This document shows, in pieces, positions 22,633 to 34,900 of a DNA stretch of 64,000 nucleotides. The position numbers and the translations under genes were made by a program. How positions within the stretch are numbered: position 1 is the first letter of the stretch; every line of letters starts with the position of its first letter. The notes below the pieces were generated by a model. The model saw only the letters and a list, made by a program, of their open reading frames with translations, searched no databases and was not told the origin of the DNA. The DNA is from Poa pratensis (taxonomy: Eukaryota > Streptophyta > Magnoliopsida > Poales > Poaceae), in assembly GCA_947311845.1 (NCBI GenBank), contig CAMZMU010000081.1, forward strand, positions 1,827,423 through 1,891,422, in the 5' to 3' direction.

Positions 22633-24736
22633 TCTCTACTACAAAAGAATGAACTGTCCTGTCTCGGCCATGGACGGACGAAATCGAACGACCGAGAAAC
22701 TGCCTAATTAGCAGACGGACAAAATCGGACGACTGAAAAACTTTCCGATTAGCGTAATCCCACACGTAATCTGGGCAGTAATTATGGGCCATAATTACCG
22801 TTCTGAGCCGTTTGCATACACACAGTCCGGCCGCATGTAGTTTCTCAGCAGAAGCGTGATTAAAGGGAGGTGTTAAAAAATCGGAATGACATTAAATGCT
22901 AATTGAGCCAAATGAACGGAAGGACATTAAACGAAAAGTTTCATCATTCGTCTGCCCAGGGACGGGGTGAGACTGGGTGAGGTCCGGGAGGCAGCTTCGG
23001 CATCGTTGTAGGGTTAGGTCCGGCGTGCAGTGCAACCAGTGGCGAAATGTATATAGAAAAATGATGCAAAAAAATCAAAACTTTCTAGACACATTGTATG
23101 ATCCTAATCTAAGCATAATCACTACGTACAGTGAAAATGGCAACATATTCAAATTTGCAATACACAAATTCATCAAATCAGACACAATTTTTTTCCCATA
23201 TTAAAAATTCAGAAACAATGTACCTTTCTCCCCTTTGATGACCCCTTGCTGGGGCAACTTGGGTAGGATTTAGCTTTAGATAGGATCTATGAGATCAATT
23301 TTTTTTGAATGGACAAAACATATTCAAATATTATCAAAAAAATTGACAACACATATCTATGTTATATATGCAACACCAAAAAAATTCTGCTTGAAATTCG
23401 ACCTATACTTAGAGAGGCAAAAAATTGAAAATTTGGTGTGAATAGTGAGAAACACTATTCACTCAAAGTTGACACTGTTCGCAATATAATTTAGCCTTTT
23501 TGTTTCTCTAACTGTAGATCAAATTTTTAGCTGTAATTTTTTGATGTTGTAGAAACAGCCCGCAGGTATGTTGTGTAATTTTTTCAGATTTTTTAACAAT
23601 TTGTAAATATAATTTTTGTGACATGATCCTATGATTACACCTAAGAGCAGATCCTATACAAGTCTCCCCCTTGCTCTTCCTGTCCATTTTTAATCTCGAA
23701 TTCTAGATCAATTCGAACTGGCCGGGAGCAACAGCCCGTACACTATGCATCATTGCTTGGTGCATAGGAGGTGATCAAGTCATCGTCGCGAGAATTGATC
23801 AAGTCATCGTCACCACCACAGGTGATCCATCGCCTTTCTAAGCCAAAATCTTTTCTCCTTATCCATTGTTTTGAAGCTAATTTATTATCCGGTGCACAGG
23901 AGCTACCAGAACCGATGTGGCTTCACCGGAGACGAACGCCGCCGGGATCGCGTGAGTTTGCGTCATTCATTGCCGTCTCCATCGCTACCAGATAGAGATC
24001 GAGATAGATCAGAGGGAGCCGGAGACACTATCCTCGCCTCGGTTCCATGTCATCTACACCACAACCCGCGGGTGAGCTATTCCTCTCGCATAGATCATCG
24101 GGCTTTTGAGTATGCTTCACAGATATGTTTCGCCCGTATTATTTCATGTGCTGAGTGATTGCATTCAATACTAATCATCCTGCAACACTTCCTCTTGAGG
24201 CTGAGAATTTTTAACATATGCATATTAAAACACATTGTAAACTTGCGGATATACATGAAAGAATAACATTTTTGTACTACTACGGACAGTAATCTTCATG
24301 GTTTTTAACGGCAGAACCAAAAGTTGCGTGCGAACCCAAAACAGCGGACTGGACTGCTATGGGTGCTATATTTTTTGCTGACATATGATCTCTTGTACGA
24401 AATGTTGTATGACCTTCCCGTGCACTCACATCTCTTCTAAATTCTGTAAAATAGATCGGTTATTTCCCATGTACATACTTCAAATATATACTCATACTTT
24501 GTATTTTTAAATTATGAGATACCGAGAGAAGAAATAGTGACTTACCAATGCCTTCAAGCTCAGAGAGATTTTGCCAAATTTCATATTGGAACAATGTAAA
24601 AAATTATACATTGTAATCTTAATGGTTTTTAGAGCTATCTTTTCATACACGTGAATATTTATACATGCATTATATTTACAAGTGTGTTAAAGAAACAAAT
24701 TTGAAAACCCGTAGCAATGCACGGGCATTCAACTAG
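22633..24736 (+). mobile_element. Non-autonomous Helitron
   Basis: Starts TCTCTACTAC preceded by A (22632) and ends CTAG followed by T (24737), the A/T insertion rule of Helitrons, which make no target-site duplication. A short hairpin (CCCGT...ACGGG, 24710-24725) lies about 8 bases before the end, as in the family. 2104 bp. No RepHel protein is visible. The interior is mostly AT-rich, with a GC-richer stretch 23700-24120 that may be a captured gene piece (not identified). Confidence 0.8.
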
Positions 24737-24865
24737 TCACCTTAGAAATGAAAAATATTCACACATATACCTTAGACTCCGACGTTTAATCTACAATCAA
24801 CATTTTTATCAACCAGTACATTTTTATGCCGCAGTTCACAAGCTGAACACGATCCACCAGAACAA

Positions 24866-25385
24866 GCTGCCGAGCTCGGCTCGGCTCGACTCGTCCAAGC
24901 TCAGTCAACTAGCGAGTTCGGCTCGGCTCGACTCGTTTAACAAACGAGTCCAGAATTGGAACTCGGCTCGCTAAACTCGCGAGTTTGCTCGTTTAACTCG
25001 TTTAGCTCGGTAAAACCGTTAACATGAATTATAATAAATTTTATGTATTTTTCTAATTATTTGGGCTTGTATGATGTAATTATCACGACAATATATGACA
25101 ATAGGACAATATCAAGTAATATGTAATTGTTAAACCATGATAATCAGGTAAAATAATTCACAAAGACAAGAATAATGTAACAATTTTTTTACCGAGTTAA
25201 ACGAGCCAAACGAGTAGCTCGAAACCCGGCTCGTTTAATTCGAACTCGTTTAGCGTCTAAAATGAAAACTCGGCTCGCTCGTTTAGTAACGAGTTCGAGG
25301 CAAGGCGAGTCAAGTTCCGAGCTACTCGTTTAACTCGCGAGTTTCGAGTTTTAGTTCGAGCCCTAGCGAGCTTGTATGCGCCGTG
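24866..25385. repeat. Foldback repeat rich in GCTCG/CGAGTTTAACGAG
   Basis: Both ends are packed with alternating and inverted copies of GGCTCG, CGAGTTTAA and CTCGTTTAAC (24870-25015 and 25190-25375), around an AT-rich core. The two arms are roughly complementary. This looks like a non-autonomous TIR DNA transposon with subterminal repeats; I cannot name the family. Confidence 0.5.
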
Positions 25386-26500
25386 AGCGTGGATAGCATG
25401 AGCATTCGGACGATGTTCTAGACGAGCTGGGATATGATAGGGAACCAAACAAGAGCCGTATGCCATAGGCTAACCAAAGAGATCAAGATTATTGACCCTG
25501 GATTTTATGCACGGGTGTGCAGTTTTGGTAGGGGCGTTTGGTACGTGTAGAACTAGAGGCACTAGGGTGTCCCATGGTATTGTTCTTCTGGATCAAGACA
25601 TACAGTGGCCCTACCAATTGATGACCATTACCCAATAACATATAGACACATCGGATCCAGCTTGGCTTTCTGGTTTCTCTCCCCCTCTCTACTAGCTAGC
25701 CATTTCCTCTATCTATAGATCAAGATGAAGGGATCATCTTTGAAACGGAGTTCAACGCTCAACTAGAATCCACGCCATGCATTCTCTGTAGATGTGTGAA
25801 GTACCGAAAGATCTGAGATCGATCATTAATTAACTACTACTTAATGGAGACACAAATCAGAGCGCACATAGAAATACGGAAGAATATGAATTTCGGCTAG
25901 GAATAACCGGTATAGTAAGTTAAATAGGCATCATAGTGGAGAGGAAATGCAAAGAAAATCGAATATCTTGCGCTGAGTGAAGAAAGAAACATAGGTTCCA
26001 ACAATGACGAACTTAAATGCAAGGATTGGATGGATGGCTTACGTACCTAGCTGGCTAGCAAAATGATTCAGGCTGACCAGACCAAGAACTTCTCAAGATC
26101 ATCAAAAGAGCTCGCGAACTCACCGGGCTGCTCGACCGACCCCTCTTGTGCTCTTCTGTGCCTTGCCCCTATCTCCCAGCTCAGCTTATATACTGAGCCG
26201 TCACTTCACAAACAGAGCAATATGCATGGGTATATACTACAAGTTGTGGATGAGAGAGAATTAAGGGACGGTTCGATTATGGGAAAAGCCGTCGATCGTT
26301 TGTACGAAGTAGCTTCACTCCATTGCATTCGACTTGTCGTTTGCTCACTAATCATTGGCCATGAGTACTATATACAGGTATATATGTATGTTAATTTACA
26401 CATTGATCTACCGTATGTAAGTGGTATACTATGTGCCGTAAGTCGCGTGCTTTCTTGGAGGAGCGTGACTTACACTCATAATATGAGTACATCACCGTGT
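25386..26500. other. Intergenic, nothing assigned
   Basis: No convincing gene. A long open frame (26063-27238) crosses into GC-rich repeat sequence and has no recognisable domain or codon structure, so I do not call it. Confidence 0.4.
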
Positions 26501-27760
26501 CATTTTCCCCTTCGTCCCTCCCGTCTCGCGTTGCTCCCCACGAGCGACCGAGACGGCGCACGCGCCCCTCGCCCCCGTTCTCCGTTCCTCCCTCCACCCC
26601 CGCCGCCGCCGGCGAGCTCCGTCGGGCGCTGCCCGGGCGGACGCGGCGGCGGCGGGATGTTCTTCTCCCGCGCGCTTGGAGGTCCTCGTGGGGCGGCTCG
26701 GCCGGCGGCGGTGTTTCTAGGGCGGCAGCGGCGCGGCGCAGTTCTGGCCGGCTGGTGGCGTAGCGGCGGCGCGTTCGTGGGGTGGTGGGGCGGCACAGCC
26801 CGGCGGCGCGGCGGGACACACAGCAGCGGCGCGGCTGAGCCCTTCGGCCCAGATCTGGGCCCTGCGGGGCCCATCTGGGTCGGGATGGGTGAGCTGGTCC
26901 TACGCGTGCCTCGATCTGCGAATGGCGGCGGTATAGCTTGTGCAGGGGCGCAGCAGTGTCGGTGTCCGGCTTGTTGCAGCGTGGTGGCGGGCTTTACGGG
27001 CCCATTCCGGGACCGGCCGGACCCGGATGGGATTGGTGTGCCCCTGCTGGGCCCGGCCGAACCTAACTGGGACCGGTGTGCCCTGCGGCCACGTCGGTCG
27101 ACTACCACCTTCGGTGGTGGAGGCAGTTCCCTCCCGCGCGGTTGCTGTATTGTTGACCCCGATTCAAGTTATTTCTCGCCTCCGTCTTGCAGACCTCGTG
27201 AAGCTAGCTTCAGAGAGACGACGATGGCGGCTTCGTGACCGTGGTGGCGCAAGTTGGTGGGTGGAGAGCCTGGTGGCTTCGAGGCTTCGTCTTCGTGGGG
27301 CTCCTGTGCAGCAGATCGTCCGGGGGTGTGGATTGGGGTTTTTCAGGAGAAATCCTTGTCAGCTCGCCTGACACCGACGCGGTGCCACCTGTGGGTGGCA
27401 TCTCCCCTTCCTGAAGGGCGTCGTGGCTACCCGTAGTCCGCTTCCATCCGTGTGCCGGGGGAAACCCTAGGACCTATGGTCCGGGCAGCAGTGCTCCCCT
27501 TCTTGAAGGTGTTGCTTGGTACTCGACGTTTCGACGCTAGGAGTGTGGTGGTACTTCTTCGGAGGGCGCAACGGTCGCGGATCACCGTCGCTTAGTCGAT
27601 CCGCCTATGTCTCCATTGTGTTTTTCTTCTTTTCTTCTCTTCCTCTTGCTTTGGGTGTATGTTTGCTGCCGCCCCAGCATTGCGAAACTGTTGGTTGTAT
27701 CGTGTTGTTGCTATATTTATATAGCGGGGCTACGGCCTATTTCGTCTATTAAGTCAAAAG
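26500..27760 (+). mobile_element. GC-rich repeat resembling a LINE-derived sequence
   Basis: A GC-rich head (26540-27470) gives way to T-rich sequence and the ending TATATAGCGGGGCTACGGCC (27719-27738). That ending resembles the AAGCGGGGCGAAAGCC tail I associate with common Triticeae retroposons. No poly(A) or target-site duplication was found, so the limits are approximate. Confidence 0.3.
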
Positions 27761-29270
27761 CCATGTGGATCTTTTTTATTCGCGTGATCGATCCGTCCAG
27801 AGCCATCGATCGTACAACTCATTTTCACATTAAAAGAACAAGTGGAGAATTTAATTTGCAGTCCACATCCATTAATTGGATCCAAATCCAATATAATGAA
27901 GCCATCAATTATCAGGGATCCATTTCGAAAAAATTAATTATAAGAGATGGGATTCCCACTCTGAAAAATAGTTTGTCTAACGCTAAGTGGACTGATGTCA
28001 CATGGAGAGGAAGAAGAACGAGGAGGGGAGGGAGATGACTGATGACGCCCGCCACATAGAAGTAGGGGAAAAGAGAAGTGCCACAGCCGCCAGCATGCAT
28101 CGTTCCCTCGCGGTTAGCAACTGACAAACCATCGGCCACTGCCACCCGTGGCCGGCGTCGTTGACATGCCGTTTTGCCACCTTGTCCTGGCCAAAGCTCC
28201 ACCTTCACTTCTCCGCTGCCACCACTTACATCTATGGCACTGACGAACCGCATCCCTACCGTTAGGGTTTCTTTCTCGCCTCCATTGGTGTCACCGCTAT
28301 TGCATCAAGCGCCACTTCCGGCGAGGTCGTTACAACCTTGTGTAACCCATATATATTACGCGAGTGGAGATTTCTGACTCCCGAGTTCTAGTTATTCTGG
28401 TATTTTTAAAAAAAAATCAAAAATCATACTTATGAGTTTCAAAAGGAATTGAAAAAATCCTGACGAAGCCAATGGTGTATCGCACAAACCTGCAAAAAAA
28501 CAATTTCAAACACTTTGTATTCTAAACTACACAAAAATGACAAAAGTGTGGATCCAAGTATGCATATTTTCAAATCTGCAAACTTTTCAGATTTTGTCTA
28601 TTTTTGTGTAGCTCATAATACAAATAATTTTGAATAGCGATTTTACATACTTGTAGGATTTATCGTTGGCTATCTCCGTATTTTTTTGAAACTTGTAAAT
28701 ATAAGTTTTGAATATTTTAAAATGAAGGAAGCCGGCTGGGAGGCAAAGACACTTTCCGTCCGCTATATATGTCTGTATTTGTACTTGTCTTCGTAACATA
28801 TGGCTCTAGGACGTGGAGGATTCAACACTACCCACGATCATATGGCTGTGGATCGAGTATAGCAACATGCGTGTGTCAGTGTGTGCGCGGCAAATAAAAT
28901 TAAAGAATGAATAGCCTTGTCCGAATCGACCTCCCCTATGTTCAGCATCGATGCAGGAGGGGTTTGTTGGCGCACGTGCTTTGAATGGTGGGTACCTACC
29001 AACAGATCAGGGAATCGATAGAGTGCTTGTTGCCTCCTTGGCATGGCATGTGATCCTCGTATGGTAGCACCCGGCCGGCCACCAACATGGCTGTGGACCC
29101 GTGGATCACGCCAAAAATCGCACATGTACACTTACTACGTGAAAGTACAGGTTTAGTTTTTTTTTTAACAAATGTAAAAGTTTTGCGTCATTCGATTAAT
29201 TAAGAGAAGAGTTTGACTAGAAAATAAAAAAAGTTCTTACGACCGGTCTACTCTCCCAGCATCAAATCAC
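27761..29270. other. Intergenic, TE-derived AT-rich sequence
   Basis: 28390-28790 is low-complexity AT-rich sequence with loosely complementary halves. No gene is supported. The T10 run at 29157-29166 has no clear role. Confidence 0.3.
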
Positions 29271-29280
29271 TCAAAAAATT

Positions 29281-30165
29281 TACACCCGCGGTGGCCCAAA
29301 CCTTAATTTCCTTCTTTATCTTGTCCAAGACAATTGTACGCGACGCATGCTTGTTTCGGAAGACCCGAGCATTTTATTCATTCCACAACTCCCATGAGGC
29401 AAGAAGGGCGAGCGACGCAATGGCCTTTCGGTTGGGGTTGGCGGAGCCGGTCATGTCAAGCTATCATTCTTTTAGCGGTTTTGTTGGCCAATGGTGGAAA
29501 TCGATGAAGTAGAGACCGAGCCAATCCTTTAGAAGGCCCCAAAGCCTGATGGTGTAGCGGCAATGAGCGAAGAGATGGTCAACCGACTCGACGGATCCTT
29601 TACAAAGTGGGCAAAGCCCGCAATTCGGCCAACCACGCTTCTCATTACGGTCCGCCGTGCATAGCCTATTTTGGAGAGCAAGCCAAGCGAAAAACTTGAT
29701 CTTAGGAGGTGCCCAAATCTTTCAAACCACTATTTATCATGTCAATGGAGGTGGACCTGGAGAATTGAGCTTTATAAGCCGAGGCCGCCGAGTATTGCCG
29801 CTTTCGGTGAGCTTTCCAAACAATGCCATCCGCCACGTCCTTATCAAGGCAAGTATTTTGGAGTTGGATTCAAAGGTCATAGAAATCCTCGTTGATGGTG
29901 ATCTTGTCGATCCATGCGGCCTTCTGCAAAGCCTTGTTGACACACCATTTTTTATCTTTTAAACCTCATAAGTGAGCGGTGCAATGATTTTTATTTGGTT
30001 TGTCACCGCTCAACTTTCGGTGAGCTTCCAAACAATGCCATATTGATGAATTTGCCATTCCAATTTCAAGTTGGGATTTTGCCGACCATTTTATCCTCAA
30101 TATATTGAAAATCGACACAGCTTAGCAGCCAAACCGAAAGGGGTAGCCCGAGGTATTTCAAGAAT
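29281..30165 (-). pseudogene. LINE reverse transcriptase C-terminal fragment
   Basis: On the minus strand: FLKYLGLPLSV (about 30155-30120), a gap, then IWAPPKIKFFAWLALQNRLC and the zinc-binding pattern CGLCPLCKGSVESVDHLFAHC (29700-29555), then RLWGLLKDWLG and SWELWNE (about 29390). This is the end of an L1-type LINE ORF2 with zf-RVT domain. It differs from the copy at 11580-15175, is broken by stops, and has no visible 5' part or poly(A). Confidence 0.7.
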
Positions 30166-30557
30166 GCCATCTATCTAATTGGGACAATGAAGCTTTTTTA
30201 CAGGTTTAATTATTATTTTGTGGGAAGAAGATCTAAGATCTATTGGCACATGAATAATCCTATCTAGTCACCAGTGAGAGCCATCAAACAAAAATATAAA
30301 AGGGGATCGAGATCGCACCGTATAGAGTTTAGACACGCCACGTGGGTTTATCAGGGAGAATGGGTCATGGACGTCCCTAGCTAGTGTGTGCGATGCCCCT
30401 GGCTGCCTATTGATATGTGTTGCTGTGTGGCACATGATTTCCCATGTGATTTGGAAAAGACGGTCTTTAACATCCCATTTTTTTTGCTTTCTTGCATAAC
30501 ACCACACACCTTCATAAACATAGTACAATTATCTGTAATCATGGACAAACCATGCAA

Positions 30558-30630
30558 GCCATCTTAGCTCAGCTGGTAGAGCGCGAGGCTTTTAACCACG
30601 TGGTCGTGGGTTCGATTACCACAGCCGGCG
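30558..30630 (+). tRNA. tRNA-Lys(UUU)-like gene, probably a pseudogene
   Basis: 73 bases with clear A box (TAGCTCAGCTGG) and B box (GGTTCGATTAC), anticodon loop CTTTTAA (anticodon UUU), followed at once by T5. Compared with pairing rules, the acceptor stem has two mismatches (A-C, T-C), the anticodon stem one (A-A) and the T stem one (G-A). A functional plant tRNA-Lys would end its acceptor AGATGGC, here AGCCGGC. No intron. Most likely a decayed copy that may still be read by RNA polymerase III. Confidence 0.7.
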
Positions 30631-30632
30631 CC

Positions 30633-30637
30633 TTTTT
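30633..30637 (+). terminator. RNA polymerase III terminator (T5) after the tRNA
   Basis: TTTTT starts two bases after the tRNA discriminator position, the normal place for a Pol III stop. Confidence 0.6.
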
Positions 30638-30747
30638 CTTTACCAATTTTGGTGGCAGCCCAGTTTCGTTAGCTTTTGTTTTGTCATCCACGGTTACTGC
30701 AGACGATTCTGCCACTGTCATGCCTGATCAATCTATACCTAATAATA

Positions 30748-32696
30748 CTAGGAAACATGCCCGTGCGTTGCTACGGGTTGATTTTTAGTGAGTATAGCTA
30801 TTTGAAAACCTTTAGGGAAAACCCATCAATTCTGGCACCCAAACGATCAGTCCAAACCGTCCCACACACCAACACCCGAGAGAACTTCTGCACCGCACCA
30901 CCCCTTCCTCCTAGCCTCCACCCTCCACCAACGCACAGCTCCACTTCCCATCCCTGCTTGCCAGCTTCGCCCCTTTTCCAGCTCGTCGGTGTCACCCTCC
31001 GCTACCCTTCCTTCAGGCGAGCATAAACAATCATCGGACACAAGCTACTACTGGAAGTTTGATATGATAAAAGAAACAAAAACATATACTATTCAATATT
31101 TTGTATCTACTTGCGTAGGATTTTGTGTGTGTGTGTTGAGCAGCTGATTAAAGCTACTTGGAAGCTATGCCAAGTTTTGCTGCTACTTGCGCCATTAGTT
31201 AAACCAGATCATTAGTATTCGAAAGTTGTGGAGTATTAGCTCACTAAACGTCTCAAAAACAGTAATTAAATATCAACAAATGAAAGACTTGAAGTCACAG
31301 AGACGGTTTTCCAGAAAAGAATAGCAAAATGGTACATTGAATTGAACACATAAAAATATCTCCCTTTTCTTACAGAGCTTGAATACTGATATCTGAACTT
31401 TAGTCTTAAATAGCATGAAACTACCAAGACGAGTAATGCAGCAAATTCACTGAACTGTTCTGTGGACTGAATTATTACAGAGGAACATAAATTTTTATGT
31501 GTGATTGAGAGAATTGTGAGTTGAGCCAACAAAACAAAATCAGAAACGAATGATGTTTGCGGTTAAGAGCACTATTGCTAAACCAGAATATGGCAAGTGT
31601 GGTTGAAAAATCAAAAGCATCTCATACATCAAGCTCTTAATCTAAGCACCACAACCTATGTTGGTGCGCCACAACCTGTCACTGCACTCAAAATTCGTAT
31701 CAAAAAATGTTCTCCAAGTCCGGTTATGTTCTTCTCTGAAATACATGGAAATGCTAGACAAAACTTCAGCGGAATAGCAAGACCCTTCAGTGGGCATGAA
31801 GTCAACCCATGAGCTACTCCATCACAACTTTCACTTTGTGAAAATAAAAGAGGTGCTTTGGTGGTTGATACTGTACCGATGAAACTGGGTAGCAGCTGTC
31901 TTCTCCCAGCAGCTAAGCATTTTGTCGAACAGATGAAATGCGGCGACCTTCACTGCTAGCCTATCGCCTGCTACGGCAAATCCAAAGCTCTGCAAGAACC
32001 GAGCGGGAGCATCCTCAAGCCACCGGCCGGATCCGCCATGAGACAGCTGCCGCTTCTATCTCTCCCTTTGCCTTCGGGGAACGCTGCATCCTCGAGCTGG
32101 CCCCAAGCCTGTATGGATGTTGCTGCTCACGGACCACGGAAACATCGATGTCATGGACGACCTGGATGGCGACATCGTCGGCGTCAGGGAACGCTGCATC
32201 CTCGGGTTGGTCCCGGGCCTGGATGGGTGCTGCTGCGTGACCTCGTCTCTCATCTTGACCAGGGCCGCCTGTCCGGGAGCCTCTTCAGGACCATGGCGCG
32301 CAGCCGTCCGTCAGCAGCAGATCGAGGTGACAACATGGAGGTGATGCAGAGAGGGATACATGCTGCGTGCACGGTATGGGTGGGTTTCCGGCTAGGGATT
32401 GAGAGAACCGAGGAGGCCGTGCTCCGAAGGAGGTAATTCGACGGACTGAACACAGTTCGCCGGAGGCGGCGGCGATGGCGGGGGCTGAGAAGGGAAGTGC
32501 ATCGGCAGCGCGCTGGTAGGTTTCGATGGGAGGTGAGGTCAACGGAGAGCTCGGAGATGTCCGCGATTAGGGAATACCGAACCGGTACTTCTCATAGGCG
32601 GTGGCAAATAATGTAATATTTCCTAATCCAGAGGGGTAGAATCGGAACTAAAAATGACGTACCAACACCTGCTCAAGCCATATTATATAGTAGAGA
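30748..32696 (-). mobile_element. Helitron (inner, minus strand)
   Basis: Read on the minus strand it starts TCTCTACTATATAATATGG (32696) and ends ...CCCGTAGCAACGCACGGGC...CTAG (30748), followed by T. The base before the start is T rather than A. 1949 bp. The middle (31900-32560) is GC-richer and may hold a captured gene piece, not identified. Confidence 0.75.
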
Positions 32697-33663
32697 AAAG
32701 CATTAAGGCTTCTTCTCGTACGTCGTTGAAAATACCCCTATAGTTCACACAAATTACCCACCACTGCCACCCATAAGTCACGTACCGCTTCGGGTTATAT
32801 TTTTTTCCGTACGTTCCACTAATTCCTTCGTCCGTTACGCGTTCCTTCATAGGCAGCGCCTCGGCATGTTCCTTCATACGCAGCGGACGACGTCTCTCCC
32901 CCGCAGAGAATCCCTGCGATGGTCAGCGTACCACGTCGTCCGAGGCTCCTCTGGCGATGGACGTCCATGGCAGATTGGCAGGTGGCGTCCAACGCGACCG
33001 CGTTCATCCGGCGATGGCCGTCAGCGCCTCAGCGGTAGGCGTCCTTCCATGCCAGCCACGTTCCTCCGATGATGGCCCACGGTGGCGGCCGGGCCGACGT
33101 CGCCGTTTCCAGCCCAGGCGAGGTCGATGGGTGTCGCTGTTGCAACCGCAGTACTACCATGCTCCCCCGTCTGCGTCCACGGCTGGAGAAGAGGCGGCTC
33201 CTCTCGTCTACGTCCACGGCTGGAGAAGAGGCAGGGGCCAGCGGCAAAAGTGGTTGTGGCGTCCGTCTCCGCCATACCATTGCCCCCATTGTCTCCTCTT
33301 CTCCACCCTTGATTAGCGGTAACTTAAACATCAGCAAAACGAGAGATCCGCTGAACAAGAACCAGACCGTTGTAACTTGACTCCATATAGTAACGTACAA
33401 CACGATTCAGTAACAAATATACATCTCCATGGCACGATTCAGTCACAGACATACATGTACATAGCACGATTCAGTCACAGGTATACATACCCAGGTTACA
33501 ACCATGAAGGCAGATATACATAGCTCACGTAGTAAGGCCATTATTCATCGGCTAATAAAGCATGATACTGAAACTTCCCCTTAGATTCTGCAGTTTCCAT
33601 CATCACAGTATCAGGCATCATAACTTGCAACCAAACAAGCAAAACAGATGTGGCGATCACATG

Positions 33664-33789
33664 TACTCCCTCTCTACAAAAAGATGTCTCAACCTAGCCC
33701 AAATTTGAATGTATGTACACGCTAGATCATGTTAGATACATAAAAATTTAGTCTAGGTTTAGACGTCCTTTGGAGACGGAGGGGATATT
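33664..33789. mobile_element. Stowaway-like MITE
   Basis: TACTCCCTCTCTACAAAAAG at the left and the complement of GGAGACGGAGGGGATA at the right are degenerate Stowaway termini; about 126 bp, inside the outer Helitron. Confidence 0.6.
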
Positions 33790-34501
33790 AGGAAAACTGA
33801 CAGTACTTCAGAATAGCAGACTAGCTGCTCCCTGTTTATTACCCATAGTAGCAGCTGTCGATACAGTGGAAACTCAGGAGGTGCATTTCTGCAGTAGGAG
33901 TTGCACAACGTAGCTAATTAGATGGTTAATTATATCTGTTGACCATTTTATGCACCATCGAATGAGAGTTGCATATGTGACTGCGACATCGGCGGTAGTA
34001 CTTATCTATCCATTCAGGATACTTGATGCTTCCTGATGATTAGTAATTTAGTTTTACTTGCTTACATTATGAAATCAGACCTGCTATACGTGTACGACAT
34101 TTTCCGACACCTGTACGACGTGAAACCGTAGGCCTCCGTGCGGAAGTCGGAAAAACTTGGGTATCTCTATCTCCCGTTGCAACGCACGGGCACGTTTGCT
34201 AGTTCTATGAAAAAGTCTTGTAATCCCCCGGGGATCGCGCGCTCGCGTCCGCGCGACGCGTGTCCCGGACAGCGACGGCTCCGCTACAACCTTATCCCCA
34301 CCCCGATTCACCTCCTCCATCCGTTCCTTAATTCGTTTCTTCCTCTCGAGATCACCTGCAACCATGTCGACGTGAGCCGCGCCGGCTCCTGCCCCTGCTC
34401 CTCCAACCGGGAGCGCCGCCTAGCTCCTCCCGCCGGCTCGCCGCGCTCTTCCCGGCGAGGTCGCCGCCCCCGCGCGCCTCCACGATGAGGTCGCCGTCCC
34501 C

Positions 34502-34900
34502 GGTGGCAGCCCTGTTTCGTTAGCTTTCCTTTGTTTTGTCATCCACAGTTCCTGCAGACGATTCTGCCACTGTCATGCCTGAGCAATTCTATGAAAAAAT
34601 CTTGTAATCCCCCGGGGGATCGCGCGCTCGCGTCCTCCGCCTCGTCCGCGCGACGCGTGTCCCGGACAGCGACGGCTCTGCTACAACCTTATCCCCACCC
34701 CGATTCACCTCCTCCATCCGTTCCTTAATTCGTTTCTTCCTCTCGAGATCACCTGCAACCACGCCGACGTGAGCCGCGCCGGCTCCTGCCCCTGCTCCTC
34801 CAACCGGGAGCGCCGCCTAGCTCCTCCCGCCGGCTCGCCGCGCTCTTCCCTGGCGAGGTCGCCGCCCCCGCGCGCCTCCACGACAAGGTCGCCGTCCCCG
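34502..34900 (+). repeat. Tandem duplication copy 2, uninterrupted (empty site)
   Basis: 399 bp beginning GGTGGCAGCCCTG. The junction A34586/T34587 is the intact Helitron target. The GC-rich second half continues past 34900 into sequence absent from copy 1, so copy 1 is the shorter one. Confidence 0.9.

Larger units (their letters stand above)
30732..34202 (+). mobile_element. Helitron (outer, plus strand)
   Basis: Starts TCTATACCTAATAATA after A and ends with the hairpin region CCCGTTGCAACGCACGGG (34173-34190), then CTAG at 34199-34202 before T. The limits are confirmed by the empty site at 34586/34587. It contains an inverted second Helitron 16 bp from its 5' end and a Stowaway MITE. Its own sequence without the inner Helitron is about 1.5 kb. 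No transposase is encoded. Confidence 0.88.
30651..34501 (+). repeat. Tandem duplication copy 1, split by Helitron insertion
   Basis: 30651-30731 matches 34502-34586, and 34203-34501 matches 34587-34900. So copy 1 is interrupted exactly at 30731/34203 by the Helitron. The flanks read CCTGATCAA / TTCTATGA, against CCTGAGCAATTCTATGA uninterrupted in copy 2. Confidence 0.9.

Noticed and set aside
25683..25700. TCTCTACTAGCTAGCC as another Helitron start
   Set aside because: Not preceded by A and no matching CTAG end with hairpin downstream.
26063..27238. A 391-residue open frame
   Set aside because: GC-rich low-complexity translation with Arg/Gly/Pro runs, overlapped by equally long frames on the other strand; no domain and it spans repeat boundaries.
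29157..29166. T10 run as a retroposon tail on the minus strand
   Set aside because: No flanking duplication and no recognisable body next to it.
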